Assembly (NCBI GenBank): GCA_949775045.1
Contig: OX459099.1
Coordinates: 900,501 to 964,500 of the forward strand
DNA length: 64,000 bases
Origin: Metridium senile
Lineage: Eukaryota; Cnidaria; Anthozoa; Actiniaria; Metridiidae
Direction: 5' to 3'
The notes under the pieces were generated by a model. It worked only from the letters and a program-made list of their open reading frames with translations, was not told the DNA's origin and did not search any database. The position numbers and the translations under genes were made by a program. This document shows, one piece after another, positions 33,681 to 45,800 of this stretch (position 1 is its first letter; the number at the start of each line of letters is the position of its first letter).

Positions 33681-34966
33681 ATATATTATTAAAAAATTCA
33701 TGAATAATTAATGAGACATTTTCAAAAGAAATCATGACCATGACGAGTGTTGTAAATCTGATACAACACTAGTGTTGTATATCCTAATTTGCATAAGTTT
33801 TAACTGGTAATTTTACGGCAAAATTTATTTTAATCTTGAAAATTTTGGTAAAATATGAAAGAGCTAACCTAGACATTTTTTAAGTAGTTTACAACATTCG
33901 CGTCCGTGTTGTATCGGCGATACAATCGCGCGCCTTCGGCTTGCGATTGTATCTGCCGATACAACACGGCCGCTCATGTTGTAAACACTACTAATATTCT
34001 AGAAAACTTGCATAACCAATTTTAGTTATAACCCACAGAAAATTGTATCTATATCACAATTCACTGTTAAATTATTTTAAACTTAACAATATGTATTCAA
34101 AAACTTATGAATAATTAATGAGACATTTTCAAAAGAAACCATGACCATGACGAGTGTTGTAAATCTTCTTAAAAAATTCATGAATAATTAATGAGACATT
34201 TTCAAAAGAAATCATGACCATGACGAGTGTTGTAAATCTGATACAACACTAGTGTTGTATATCCTGATTTGCATAAGTTTTACAGTGCGACTCGCCGTAC
34301 CGTAGTCACCTACAAAAACTTTTGATGAATTTTTGACATTATTTTGACATTTTTTCATCTCCTTCGGACCAATTACAGACATCAAAGTATCTAATGTCTC
34401 CGCCTTTGATCGATATAAACTCCGCCTCTTGATATAAACTCCGCCTCTCGATATAAACGTGTATCTGATTGGTCCGATTGAGATGAAAAAATGTCAAAAT
34501 AATGTCAAAAATTCATCAAATGTTTTTGTAAGTGACTACGGTACGGCGAGTCGCACTGTAACTGGTAATTTTACGGCAAAATTTATTTTAATCTTGAAAA
34601 TTTTGGTAAAATATGAAAGAGCTAACCTAGACATTTTTTAAGTAGTTTACATCATTCGCGTCCATGTTGTATCGGCGATACAATCGCGCGCCTTCGGCTT
34701 GCGATTGTATCTGCCGATACAACACGGCCGCTCATGTTGTAAACACTACTTACAACACTAGTGTTGTATATCCTGATTTGCATAAGTTTTAACTTATAAT
34801 TTTTACAGCGAAATTAATTTTAATCTTGAAAATTATGAAAGAGCTAACCTAGACGTTTTTTTAAAAGTCGTTTACAACATTCACGTCCGTGTTGTATTGG
34901 CTATACAATCGTGCACCTTCGGCTTGCGATTGTATCTGCCGATACAACACGGCCGAGAATGTTGTA
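33681..34966. mobile_element. Cluster of cruciform-forming repeat 'ATTCATGAATAATTAATGAG'
   Basis: Copies lie at about 33681-33990, 34100-34167 (truncated), 34168-34741 (interrupted by a MITE) and 34745-34966; another is at 52843-53145. Each full copy starts ATTCATGAATAATTAATGAG and ends in a near-perfect hairpin, GTGTTGTATCGGCGATACAA then TCGC, against GCGA then TTGTATCTGCCGATACAACA. Copies are very similar to each other, so the family was active or amplified recently. Confidence 0.85.
34283..34558. mobile_element. 276-bp MITE with long TIRs, inserted in the cruciform repeat
   Basis: TA at 34281-34282 and 34559-34560 flanks CAGTGCGACTCGCCGTACCG ... CGGTACGGCGAGTCGCACTG. The arms stay complementary for about 90 bases. 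The uninterrupted sequence GCATAAGTTTTAACTGG is visible at about 33791 and proves the insertion and the TA duplication. Confidence 0.95.
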
Positions 34967-35118
34967 CAGTGGAACCCCGCTTACGGCCAACGGCTTAATA
35001 CGGCCACCCCGTATTATTAATGCGACCAGTTTTTTAGGTCTCTGCTTAATAGGGCCATCCCGTTAATATGGCCACTTTTGGCTGTCCCTTCAGTGGCCGG
35101 ATTAACGGGGTTCCACTG
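34967..35118. mobile_element. 152-bp MITE with CAGTGGAACCCCG ends
   Basis: CAGTGGAACCCCGCTTA faces TAACGGGGTTCCACTG, with TA on both sides (34965-34966, 35119-35120). The end sequence is of the Tc1/mariner-Tigger type known in many animals. It interrupts the last cruciform repeat copy. Confidence 0.88.
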
Positions 35119-35662
35119 TAGACATTAATTGCTTACAGTACCATATACTTATAGCACCAATATGCTTTGCCTACCTTCTTTTATGGAACAATAGATCTAG
35201 TGCCGATTGCTCTAGTATTCTTGAATAGAAATAACAATCTAATCTGAATAATAATGAAAATTTGTAACCCATTCTAGTAAAATTACTGCAGGGTAAAAAT
35301 GTCCTATGATTAAATGTTGATTTATCCATACAACTATCTAGTATTTTCAAGTGGTTTAAAGTTATTGGAATATTCAGTCTACATCATTCAAGAATACAAT
35401 AGCTTAGGTACAGTGATGTACCATTATCATTAGAACAAAAGAAATTGAAAAATTAATCTATTTTGAAAATGGTTGGCAAATTAGCATCACAATACCAACA
35501 CTTGTAAACACTACGCTGACCTATAGGTTTCCAGTAAGATATTGCAGTTCTTGGACAGAAGAGAAATGTAACATTATATCTCATGATAACACTCAGTACT
35601 AAACGGATGATATAGTATTTCATAATTTATACATTATTTAGAATTCAATTGAAAGATATTTG

Positions 35663-38600
35663 TTAAAGCTCAAAAAAGTGGTCCCCAGAGTTAAGCATGT
35701 CTGATTGCACTTTATTGACTATTCTACCTGAAGTCTGTCTACGTTGACTTGTAGATGATATTGATAAAGGCCTAAAGAGATCATCTTGTCTTGCGTTACT
35801 AGCTTGGCCTAATGGACCAATGATACTCTTCTCTGATTGACACCTGTCATAATAATGATTGATGATTAGTATTATCATAAAATATTAGTAAAATACTCAT
35901 AACATTTGGTGATGATGATAGTGATGATGTCCATGGTGATGATGATAGTGATGATGTCCATGGTGATGATGATAGTGATGATGTCCATGGTGATTATGAT
36001 AGTGATGATGTCCATGGTGATGATGATAGTGATGATGTCCATGGTGATGATGATAGTGATGATTTCCATGGTGATGATGATAGTGATGATGTCCATGGTG
36101 ATGATGATAGTGATGATATCCATGGTGATGATGATAGTGATGATATCCATGGTGATGATGATAGTGATGATGATAGTGATGATGTCCATGGTGATGATGA
36201 TAGTAATGATATCCATGATGATGATGATAGTGATAATGATGTCCATGATGATGATGTCCATGATGATGATGATAGTGATGGTGATAGTGATGATATCAAC
36301 AACATCTGTAAATCTTGTTGTTATCAAACATTGCACAAATTAGAAAATACATCTCTTTCAAAACAACAGAAACACTGGTCCATGCTTTCATATCTACAAA
36401 ACTAGGGCACTGCAACTCTGTTCTCTTTGGGCTTCCCAAAAATCTTATTGACAAACTTCAAGCTGTTCAGAATGCTTCTGTTTGTCTCATCTCCTTAAAA
36501 CGGAAATATGACCACATCACTCCTGTCCTCATTGATTTGCACTGCATGGCTTTCTGTTGCTGATCGAATAAAGTTTAATTTATATTGCATTGTATTTTTA
36601 TGTTATTTTTCAGCGCTTATAACAGACTTGAATAAGCACTTTATAAGCAAATTATCAGACTTGGATGCATAAGCAATGATAATAATTGTTATGATGACAA
36701 TGATAATAATGTTGGTGTATCAATCAGAATCTTAGACAGCATGCTTTATCTTACCTCAGTTTTTCAGATTCCTTTACATTTTTCTTGATAGTTACATCTA
36801 ACTTATCTAAAAAACTTGCTACACAGTCACTAGTTTTGGTGTCAGCTGTAGAAATACTTGCATCAGGAGTTTCTTCTTCAATAGTAGTGATGTTCAAATC
36901 AACATGTTCCATATCACATTCAGGATCACTGTCATCTAAATCAGCAAACTTGGATTCTGTTCTTATAGGAATCTTGATTATTTTATAAAAGTGGATGTTA
37001 TCATTTGTCCATAATTTATTCACTCTCCTTATGTCTTCCACCTAAAAGAAAAACAAACAAATTGTATATCCTTAGTATAGGATGATTGACATAAGAAACA
37101 TAAGTTAGATCTGTTTGATAGATAGATAGATTGTTTATTTAAAATAACTACACCTAGCAGCCAAAGGCTGAATTATGTGCTAAAATACAATATCATATAT
37201 ACATATGCTAACTATATAATAAATATATTTGATAAAAAATAGATAAATATATTGCATCTTTATTGCATCTAGTATTGCATGTACTATTTACAATAAAATG
37301 TTAAAAATTATTGGCAACTATAGCATTCCATTGCATGATTGATTATCAAGGACTTTTTAAATCTATTTGTCCTACAATTTAATGGGGAATGTCAAATTGT
37401 CTCATCCTCTGCAGTTTTCTGGTGTTGGAGGCCTTCGACGGGAGAAATGAAGCCAGCTTGTAGTCTGACTCATTAGCTATCATCTCGAATATAAAGTCCT
37501 TATAAGCCGAACAGTGTTACAGTTTTAATTTGTTTCACAGGTATGGTGCCCTCACTTTATTAGACTAAACATTGTAGCAGTGTTTAATTCCTTTTGTATT
37601 GATTCAAATGTTACAATTGGATTATTATATTTCAAAGGTTAAGAAACTTAACTTGATCTAGATTCCTCTCATCACTTTTATTGATATATATAATCATTGC
37701 ATAATAAATTGATATGTTATATAAATGAAAACTATAGGGAGTAAACTAGTATAAGCTAAGGGTGTTTGACAAAAATGATATGCGCATTTGATCCCATTTC
37801 AAATGTTAAAATGGGCAATATATTAAGTATTAAACATTAAAATGGTAGGCAATACAATGAAATTTAATTGTAACACGATTAAAAAGAAACTTCAGTTTCA
37901 AGCTTTATAGCCTTTTGTCGGAGTATATTAATATTATTATCATTGTTATTATTATATTATGTATATATATATTATAGTGTTTTGTATATATAGTCACGCA
38001 TGGTAACTTTTTGTCACTATTATTGAAATTAAAACTTTCACTTTCAGATTTATTTGTTAAGTTTTCTTTGTACTTAAGTTAATTGACTGTACACGTTACA
38101 GCAAAATATTAGAAGTATGCTTAAAATAATTTGTTTACGATGTAGTCATTTCACATTCGCAACAACTTTATAGAGTCGAATTTCTGCTGAAGAATTCCAC
38201 GTTAGCAAAGGATCATTATATAATTCAATTTGTTCTTACATAATATTATACTTGTCGGGTAAACAAAAAGCCATGAAAAAATAATAAGAGAATTGTGAAT
38301 TAGGTATTATAAATATGTAAGCTATTAAACCGCATTCACTGGTGGTAAAAAGCAAGCAGTACAACCCAATTCTCGCTCTAAATCAGCTGTGCCAGAAAAT
38401 AGAAAAATTGTTTACCCGTTAAATTTGACACTGACAATAATAACTATTATTCAAAAGACATACATATGGATAAACGTTTAGTATTTAGCTATTTTCAAAG
38501 TAAACTTTTCTTGGGTTTGCATGTATGTACACAGCCCGGGTACACAGTTTAGGAACCTATGACGTAAACTATTTCACAACTGGTCACCTTCGTCCTTGTA

Positions 38601-38908
38601 AATCGTATTCGCACATATTTTATACATATCTAGCCTTGATATAGTCTAGAGTGTTAATAGGATGTATTAATACGTACCGGTACGCTATATTTTATCGACA
38701 ATCCTTGCAATGTATCCACACTTTCAACCACATGACCCACTATTTTTGTATCCACTTCGCTTCGTACCGGTTTAGTCGTTGAGCCATAACACTTATGTGA
38801 CTCATTACCACCTGAAAGGGATCTTTTATCCGTGTAAGAGTGTCTTTTAACGTTACTGATGAGCGGGCTTGCTTGTGTACTGCCCACAAAGCCGCTTTGG
38901 TTTGCCAT
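35663..38908 (-). CDS. LysM-domain protein, LYSMD1/LYSMD2 type
   Basis: Exons 38908-38678, 37041-36755 and 35843-35663 give about 232 residues, close to the 215-227 of vertebrate LYSMD1/2. Residues about 57-103 are a LysM domain: HVVESVDTLQGLSIKYSVP continues across the first intron into VEDIRRVNKLWTNDNI and KIIKIPI. A Ser-rich N-terminus with KCYGST resembles the family's SYGST box. A second conserved block, VASFLDKLDVTIKKNVKES, spans about 150-168 and matches the family's FLxxLDxxI segment. There is no signal peptide or membrane segment, as expected for the LYSMD1/2 branch (LYSMD3/4 have a membrane segment). The cellular role of this branch is poorly known. The gene is intact. Confidence 0.9.
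35905..36295. repeat. ATGGTGATGATGATAGTGATG minisatellite in LYSMD intron region
   Basis: The unit GATGATAGTGATGATGTCC followed by ATGGT recurs about fifteen times. It generates Met/Val- and Ile/Thr-rich open frames on both strands that are not genes. Confidence 0.93.
36315..36600 (+). mobile_element. LINE reverse-transcriptase 3' relic
   Basis: The frame at 36315-36563 reads ETLVHAFISTKLGHCNSVLF then GLPKNLIDKLQAVQNA and HITPVLIDLH. This is the conserved region after the polymerase core of CR1/Rex1/Jockey-like LINEs. Homology continues past the stop in another frame (VADRIKFNLY), so the copy is frameshifted and dead. It lies in intron 2 of the LYSMD gene on the opposite strand. Confidence 0.85.
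37725..37925. mobile_element. Dispersed repeat family 'GTAATATAATGAAAT', diverged copy 5
   Basis: GAGTAAACTAGTATAAGCTA, GGCAATACAATGAAATTTAA and a decayed GCTTTATAGCCTTTTGTCGG keep the order of the family blocks. It lies in intron 1 of the LYSMD gene. Confidence 0.6.
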
Positions 38909-39392
38909 TTCCTTCTACCCGTCCGCCATGTTGGCTTGTTTTTACTGTGGACGAGCACCACACAGGGAACCCAACAACACGGAATTGAAAATGAGCTTGT
39001 TTACAAATTTGAAAAATGTTTTGCTTTGTTTCGGTGCATCATATTTATTTGTTCATGTATGTCGCATTAAATACAATTTTTCAGTTTTTCCTCATTATTA
39101 TTATTATTATAATTCTTTTATTTCATTTTATTGGCATTGATTTATTTTTGTCAAGAGAATGTCTTTCCTATTTATTCATATTTTACAATATATCGACAAA
39201 CATGCTATCTCATTCCATCTTATTAAGTAATACATCACATGTAACTATTTCTACAGAATTAATGGTACATTTATCTAACTGCCTTATTATTCGGTGCATT
39301 TTTAGTACAAATATTCTGATTACTATGTCAACCCCTCCCCTCAAATCAGTAATAAATATCTCTTTGAATAATTATATGCTTTATTGAATTTT

Positions 39393-39723
39393 CAATTGCC
39401 CTATTTCATTATGACGTCATGATGTGTTTTAGTGGGGGATAGAATTATAATGCCGAAAACAATGGTAATTTCAACTAAATTTTCTATCTCTTTGAAAATC
39501 AAGCTTCAAATTATCTAATTTTTATGTATGTTATGTGTCTATGTTTATAATTTCATATTTATGGCATTTTGTTGTCATTTCTTTCCTATCCGCCTTGTAA
39601 ATGCAATTTTATCGTGTATTCTTGTATTGTTGTTATGAATCTGTCCCCCACTGGTGACCACGATCCTTAGCATTAGAACAATAGAATGTTTTGATGTGAC
39701 GTCATAATGAAATAGGACAATTG
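39393..39723. mobile_element. TIR element 'CAATTGCCCTATTTCATTATGACGTCA'
   Basis: CAATTGCCCTATTTCATTAT then GACGTCA at 39393 faces TGACGTCATAATGAAATAGG then ACAATTG ending near 39723. No coding capacity. It lies between the LYSMD and TLDc genes. Confidence 0.78.
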
Positions 39724-39859
39724 TTTGTAGTATTTTTTCCAATTGCTTTTTCACTAATATGTGTGGTAATTTGCATACATCTCATGCAAGCAAATCAAAA
39801 TGAAACTCTATATGCTGGGTAGAAAAGAGCAAAATGAAATGCATGGTATACTGGAGCGA

Positions 39860-42800
39860 TCACTGTCTGTGTCCATGGTTACTGGTTATACCAGCCATCT
39901 CCAATATTGCACGGTCAGGATTCTCATCCCATTTTCCTGGTAGTTTTACCTGGAGAAAAGCAAAACAAAACTATGAAAACAAGTTATCATTTTACCATCA
40001 AAGCTAATAAATGGGGATATAGCAGGCTCCCTTACATGCTTTGTAGCCTTATACTCAGGCCAAGAAAATAATGGGCTTCTGAGGATTATGTAGAATATGT
40101 CAATGAATATACCTTTTGTAGTTTTTCAGCCTGCTTTCTTTCCCATCGTTGTTGTTCTTTTTGCTTTTCCTTGGCAGCAAGTCCTGCACAACCCCACACC
40201 TTGAAGTGAAAAAGGTTTTTATTGGTACAAACAAATAGTAGCAACTAAGTAAACAGATAAACAGCGAAAAAGGAAACAGATAGACAAACAAACAAGCAGA
40301 CAGACAGACAAACAAATAAACAAATAAATAAATAAGCAGACAGACAAACAAACAAGCAGACAGACAAACAAATTAACAGACATACAAACAAATATACAAA
40401 TAAACAAGCAGACAGACAAACAAACAAGCAGACAGACAAAAAAACAAGCAGACAGACAAACAAACAAGCAGACAGACAAACAAACAAGCAGACAGACAAA
40501 CAAACAAGCAGACAGACAAACAAACAAGCAGACAGACAAACAAACAAGCAGACAGACAAACAAACAAGCAGACAGACAAACAAACAAGCAGACAGACAAA
40601 CAAACAAGCAGACAGACAAACAAACAAGCAGACAGACAAACAAACAAGCAGACAGACAAACAAACAAGCAGACAGACAAACAAACAAACAAACAAACAAA
40701 CAAACAAACAAGCAGACAGACAAACAAACAAGCAGACAGAAAATAAATTAACAGACAGACAAACAAATAAACAAGCAGACAGACAAACAAACGAGCAGAC
40801 AGACAAACAAACAAGCAGACAGACAAACAAACAAGCAGACAGACAAACAAACAAGCAGACAGACAAACAAACAAGCAGACAGACAAACAAACAAGCAGAC
40901 AGACAAACAAACAAGTAGACAGACAAACAAACAAACAAGCAGACAGACAAACAAACAAGCAGACAGACAAACAAACAAGCAGACAGACAAACAAACAAGC
41001 AGACAGACAAACAAACAAGCAGACAAACAAACAAGCTGACAGACAAACAAACAAGCAGACAGACAAACAAACAAGCAGACAGACAAACAAACAAGTAGAC
41101 AGACAAACAAACAAACAAGCAGACAGACAGACAAACAAACAAACAAACAAGCAGACAGACAAACAAACAAGCAGACAGACAAACAAACAAGCAGACAGAC
41201 AAATAAATTAACAGACAGACAAACAAATAAACAAGCAGACAGACAAACAAACGAGCAGACAGACAAACAAATGAGCAGACAGACAAACAAACAAGCAGAC
41301 AGACAAACAAACAAGCAGACACACAAACAAACAAGCAGACAGACAAACAAACAAGCAGACACACAGACAAACAAGCAGACACACAAACAAACAAGCAGAC
41401 AAACAAACAAACAAGCAGACAGACAAACAAACAAGCAGACAGACAAACAAGCAGACAGACAAACAAACAAGCTGACAAAAATATCAACAAACAGACAGAC
41501 AAACCAACAAATGAAACAGACATACAAACAGACAAGCAGACAGATAAACAAACGAACAAGGAGACAAAAAACAAACTGTAAATCCGGTTAGTGCTTACCT
41601 CAAGTCTGGTGATATTATGAGTTGTTGTATCATGTTTATAATGTAACACAGACAAACAAACAAGCAGACAGACAAACAAACAAGCAGACAGACAAACAAA
41701 CAAGCAGACAGACAAACAAACAAACAAGCAGACAGACAAACAAACAAGCAGACAGACAAACAAACAAGCAGACAGACAAACAAACAAGCAGACAGACAAA
41801 CAAACAAGCAGACAGACAAACAAACAAGCAGACAGACAAACAAACAAGCAGACAGACAAACAAACAAGCTGACAAAATTATCAACAAGCAGACAGACAAA
41901 CCAACAAATGAAACAGACAAACCAACAAATGAAACAGACATACAAACAGACAAGCAGACAGATAAACAAACGAACAAGGAGACAAAAAACAAACTGTAAA
42001 TCTGGTTAGTGCTTACCTCAAGTCTGGTGATATTATGAGTTGTTGTATCATGTTTATAATGTAACACAGCTGTCGTCAAGTCTATACTTATAGTAACCAA
42101 TGGTTTGTTAGGCCTGTTCCCCAGCAACAAACCAGTTGGCAGACCTCTTGTTCTCTCATTCAAGAATATAATGTTTTCTCCTTCTATCAATGCAAAAACA
42201 AAAACAGCCATGTCAATATCTATGATAGCAACGTAGCCTGTCATTACTACACTTGGGTTGCACATAATTAACTCATGATTGAAACTCACCTTTTAAAATT
42301 TGAAGGTTTTGTTGAATTTGAAGCAGCATACAGTTGCTTTTTCCCCAAGATAAGCTTGATTCTCTTAATGGTAAGGACAAACAAAACATTTCAACCATTT
42401 GAACCTGTTAATCTAGTTGGATCAAAGAGTATTCCTAGGTTGAAGTTGAGATCCTGTAAGATCTGGTAAGAACATCCAAGATCTTACTAAAACCTTGGCA
42501 AGTAAATTTCTTGGAAGGATCTTGGGAAGATCATTGATTTATGTTATAAGAGCATTGATACATGTTATATGTAATTTTGTAATTTGTGTTCTCTGAAAAG
42601 CCTTTTAAGGACGAGAATAAAAAAAAAAAGATCTTAATTAAATCTTGACAGAAGCTTCAAAGTTCATGCAAGTTCTTGCAGGATTAGGGTTACATGCCAA
42701 CACCTTGTAAGATCATGTCTGGATCTTGCCAGGATCTTACATGATCTTACATGGATCTTGGTCAGATGTTTAACCTAGGATATAACACTGTTATAACCAT

Positions 42801-45800
42801 TTTACTTACTTCCAGTTTGAGTCAACAGCAACAACAATTATTGGTCCTGACTGGACCATTATTAGTATGACACTTGGACCATTGTACGAGAAACAGTGAT
42901 GCTTGAATCTGCAAATCAAAGAGTATTAATAATAGCTAATTTTTAAGGAGTATAAATGATTCCATAAAATGGGACTGGTTTGTAAGTCCTAATTGTAAAC
43001 ATCTTTAAAGAAATAATAAGGCTTTACTCTACTGTAATGCTAGAAGCTGTGTCATTGCATAGTTAATAGCCACAATTAATTGCTACATAGAATGTTATAA
43101 TCTGAGGAGCATGTGGTATTCAAAGTCAAATTCTACTGAAAGGTGGTCTGAGAAACATTATATTTGCATAATTACAGCGAGTGTGAATAAAAAAACCGTG
43201 GGCACCTAGAAATATTTAAGAAATCATTTATTATTTGTTGATCAACTCAGAAACAACTATATCACCGCAAGAAGTTTAAGTGATTTGTATATATAGTTTG
43301 TTAAACTTTTTGTAGTAAGATCAGAGTTGTTTGTGAGTTTTTCAATGAACAATAAACGATTTCTAAAATATTTCTGGGTGCCCACGGTTTTTCGATTCGC
43401 ACTGTAATAGAAGAAAGAGCTAAATAAAGAATGTCATAAGTACGTACCTGTTATAACTCTGACCATCTTGAATGCTATTGTATAGGACAGTCCACTGCAT
43501 GAAGAAATAACAAGAATATTGTCAGCTGCAATTCCACTCAATTCAATTTATATTTTACACTTGTCAGTTAATATATAAATGATCGTTTACAAGACATGTA
43601 TACATCAAACAGAAAAAATGATAAAAATAATTACATAAAGACAAAGGGGAATAAAAAAGTAATAGAGGAGATAGTAGAGTACAAACACTAAAAGTGTGCA
43701 ACATAAATACCACTAAATACTGCTAAATTATGCAAATTCTTTTGTTCTCTATTGTTTAATCAACACTATTTAGTGGTAAATAGTACAAAGTATTGCACAC
43801 TTTTAGTGTTTGTACTCTATATATAGTCTGTAATTCATATTAGTTATTAAGTGTTGGGGAGCAGGAGTAACTATACCGTTTTCAAGCCAGCTAGCCCACC
43901 AATATGGTGAATTAACACAGCTTATTAACATTGAACAAATGATAGGAAATAAAATGAAATTTTACACCAAAAAGGTAACTTAACTTTACTGATGTTTAGA
44001 GCTTTAGCCCTTTGTCGGACTTAAGAAGACTTACAGAGGTACCAAGTAAATATTGAATAATATCATATCAAATTTGTAATGTCAGAATTATTTAATTATT
44101 AACAGGTTCCCATTTAAATCTGTACTTTCCCATTTAAATCTGTACTTATTAGAAGTTCACTTCAGAAATAATATACTCTGATTGGTTGATCTGTGTGTTT
44201 AGCACACATCAACAAAATTTGCATCAGTACAGATTTAAATGGAAAAGTACAGATTTAAATGGGAACCTGTTTATTATATAATGTCGACATACTTGCTTAT
44301 CAGGCGCACAATGACCAGCAACAGCTTCATTGGACCAAAGGTTGTCATACTTAAAGGCAACATAATAATCTGGTAAAACCATGGACAGAAGCCAAAACAG
44401 TGGTTTGTTTAGAAGCATATCAGGGTGGTCAGTCCAGGAAATGATTGAGTGTACTGGTTGACAGCTCTGAGATGAAAAATGTAATGTAAACTGTTTAAAT
44501 TATGATAGGTAATATAATGAAATTTGTAACACTGTAAAAAATGTTGACTTAACTTTACTGACGTTTCGAGCTTTAGCCCTTCGTCGGAGGGCTAAAGCTA
44601 AAGCTACAGCTAAAGCTCGAAATGTCAGTAAAGTTTAGTCAACATTTTTTACGGTGTTACAAATTTCATTATATTACCTATCATTTATATCAAACACCGA
44701 CGCAGCCTATACTAGTTTACTTGCTAGTTTCCATTTGTTTAAATTATGTGTTAAATATCATCTAGAAGAAATGTCTATTTTAAAAGAGTAGATATAAATG
44801 TATAAATTTATAGAAATTCTTTATTTGATGTAACTGTCAGGGTTTAAGTTTTGAACATTTTCATTGTTTTTTTCTCTCTCGTAAGCAAACATCCAGAGTT
44901 ATTAGACTGCAGAGGTTTGGAAAACAATACCCAAAACATCTTTAGAGATATTGTGGTGGAACAAATATGCCAAACAAAGAGTTAAGATACAGTTATTTTG
45001 AAATTCATCGATAACTTTTGAAATATGTCCGGACATGTTACAAATTATGCATGCATGTTTAGGTTTAGGTTTCATGTGATAGGGTTCTTGTAAGCAACCA
45101 TCTCCTGTAAGTGACCACTTTTCTTCATAGGTCTGAATGTGGTTGCTTACAAGAGAGTCAACTGTATGTTAAGTACATAACAATTTGATATACATAATAC
45201 CTGTAGTTTGGTTTTACCATGAAGAGTAAGAGTCACCAGCCAGGAATGAACAGGATTAAATAAACAACAGACATGCTCTGATGTCCATTCTACACAGTGC
45301 TTGATACTTACAGGGTTGCTTGTATCACTCATCTCAAAGAACAAACAACATATAATTATCAACTTCATTGAAATAAAAAAAAATGAATAACAAACGTATA
45401 GTACAGCAACACAATGATATTCATCATACATATATGTATGTGTCTACTATGAGGTAGAATAATAGCCATGTCCTGTTTTTGTGATATTTTTGCTGACAGC
45501 TAGCTTAAAAAGTATGCACATATTCTTTAGAAATACACACTATGCAATAATGTGAGATGACATGTTATATGACATGTTTTAACGCCATGGTTAACTTCAA
45601 TTCATGTGAATTTGGTTTTATATAGAAATCTTTAAAATTCCAAAGCCAGTCATAAATATGTTTGACTACAATAAATAATTTATGTTTTATTAATATTTAT
45701 TATAAATATGTCAGTACCATTGATTGTACAATTAAATCAACAATGTTGATTCCTGAATCCATGGCCACAGGATTGTCATCAGTCTCTTCAAGATATAGCC

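Noticed and set aside
35875..36343. Ile/Thr-, Met/Val- and Ser-rich frames of 100-153 codons
   Set aside because: Microsatellite translation with no start context and no non-repeat sequence.
40219..41859. 546-codon Cys/Leu/Val/Phe frame on the minus strand (and overlapping frames in other phases)
   Set aside because: It is the translation of the 20-bp satellite CAGACAGACAAACAAACAAG. All frames are open because the unit has no stop, and it lies in a TLDc intron.
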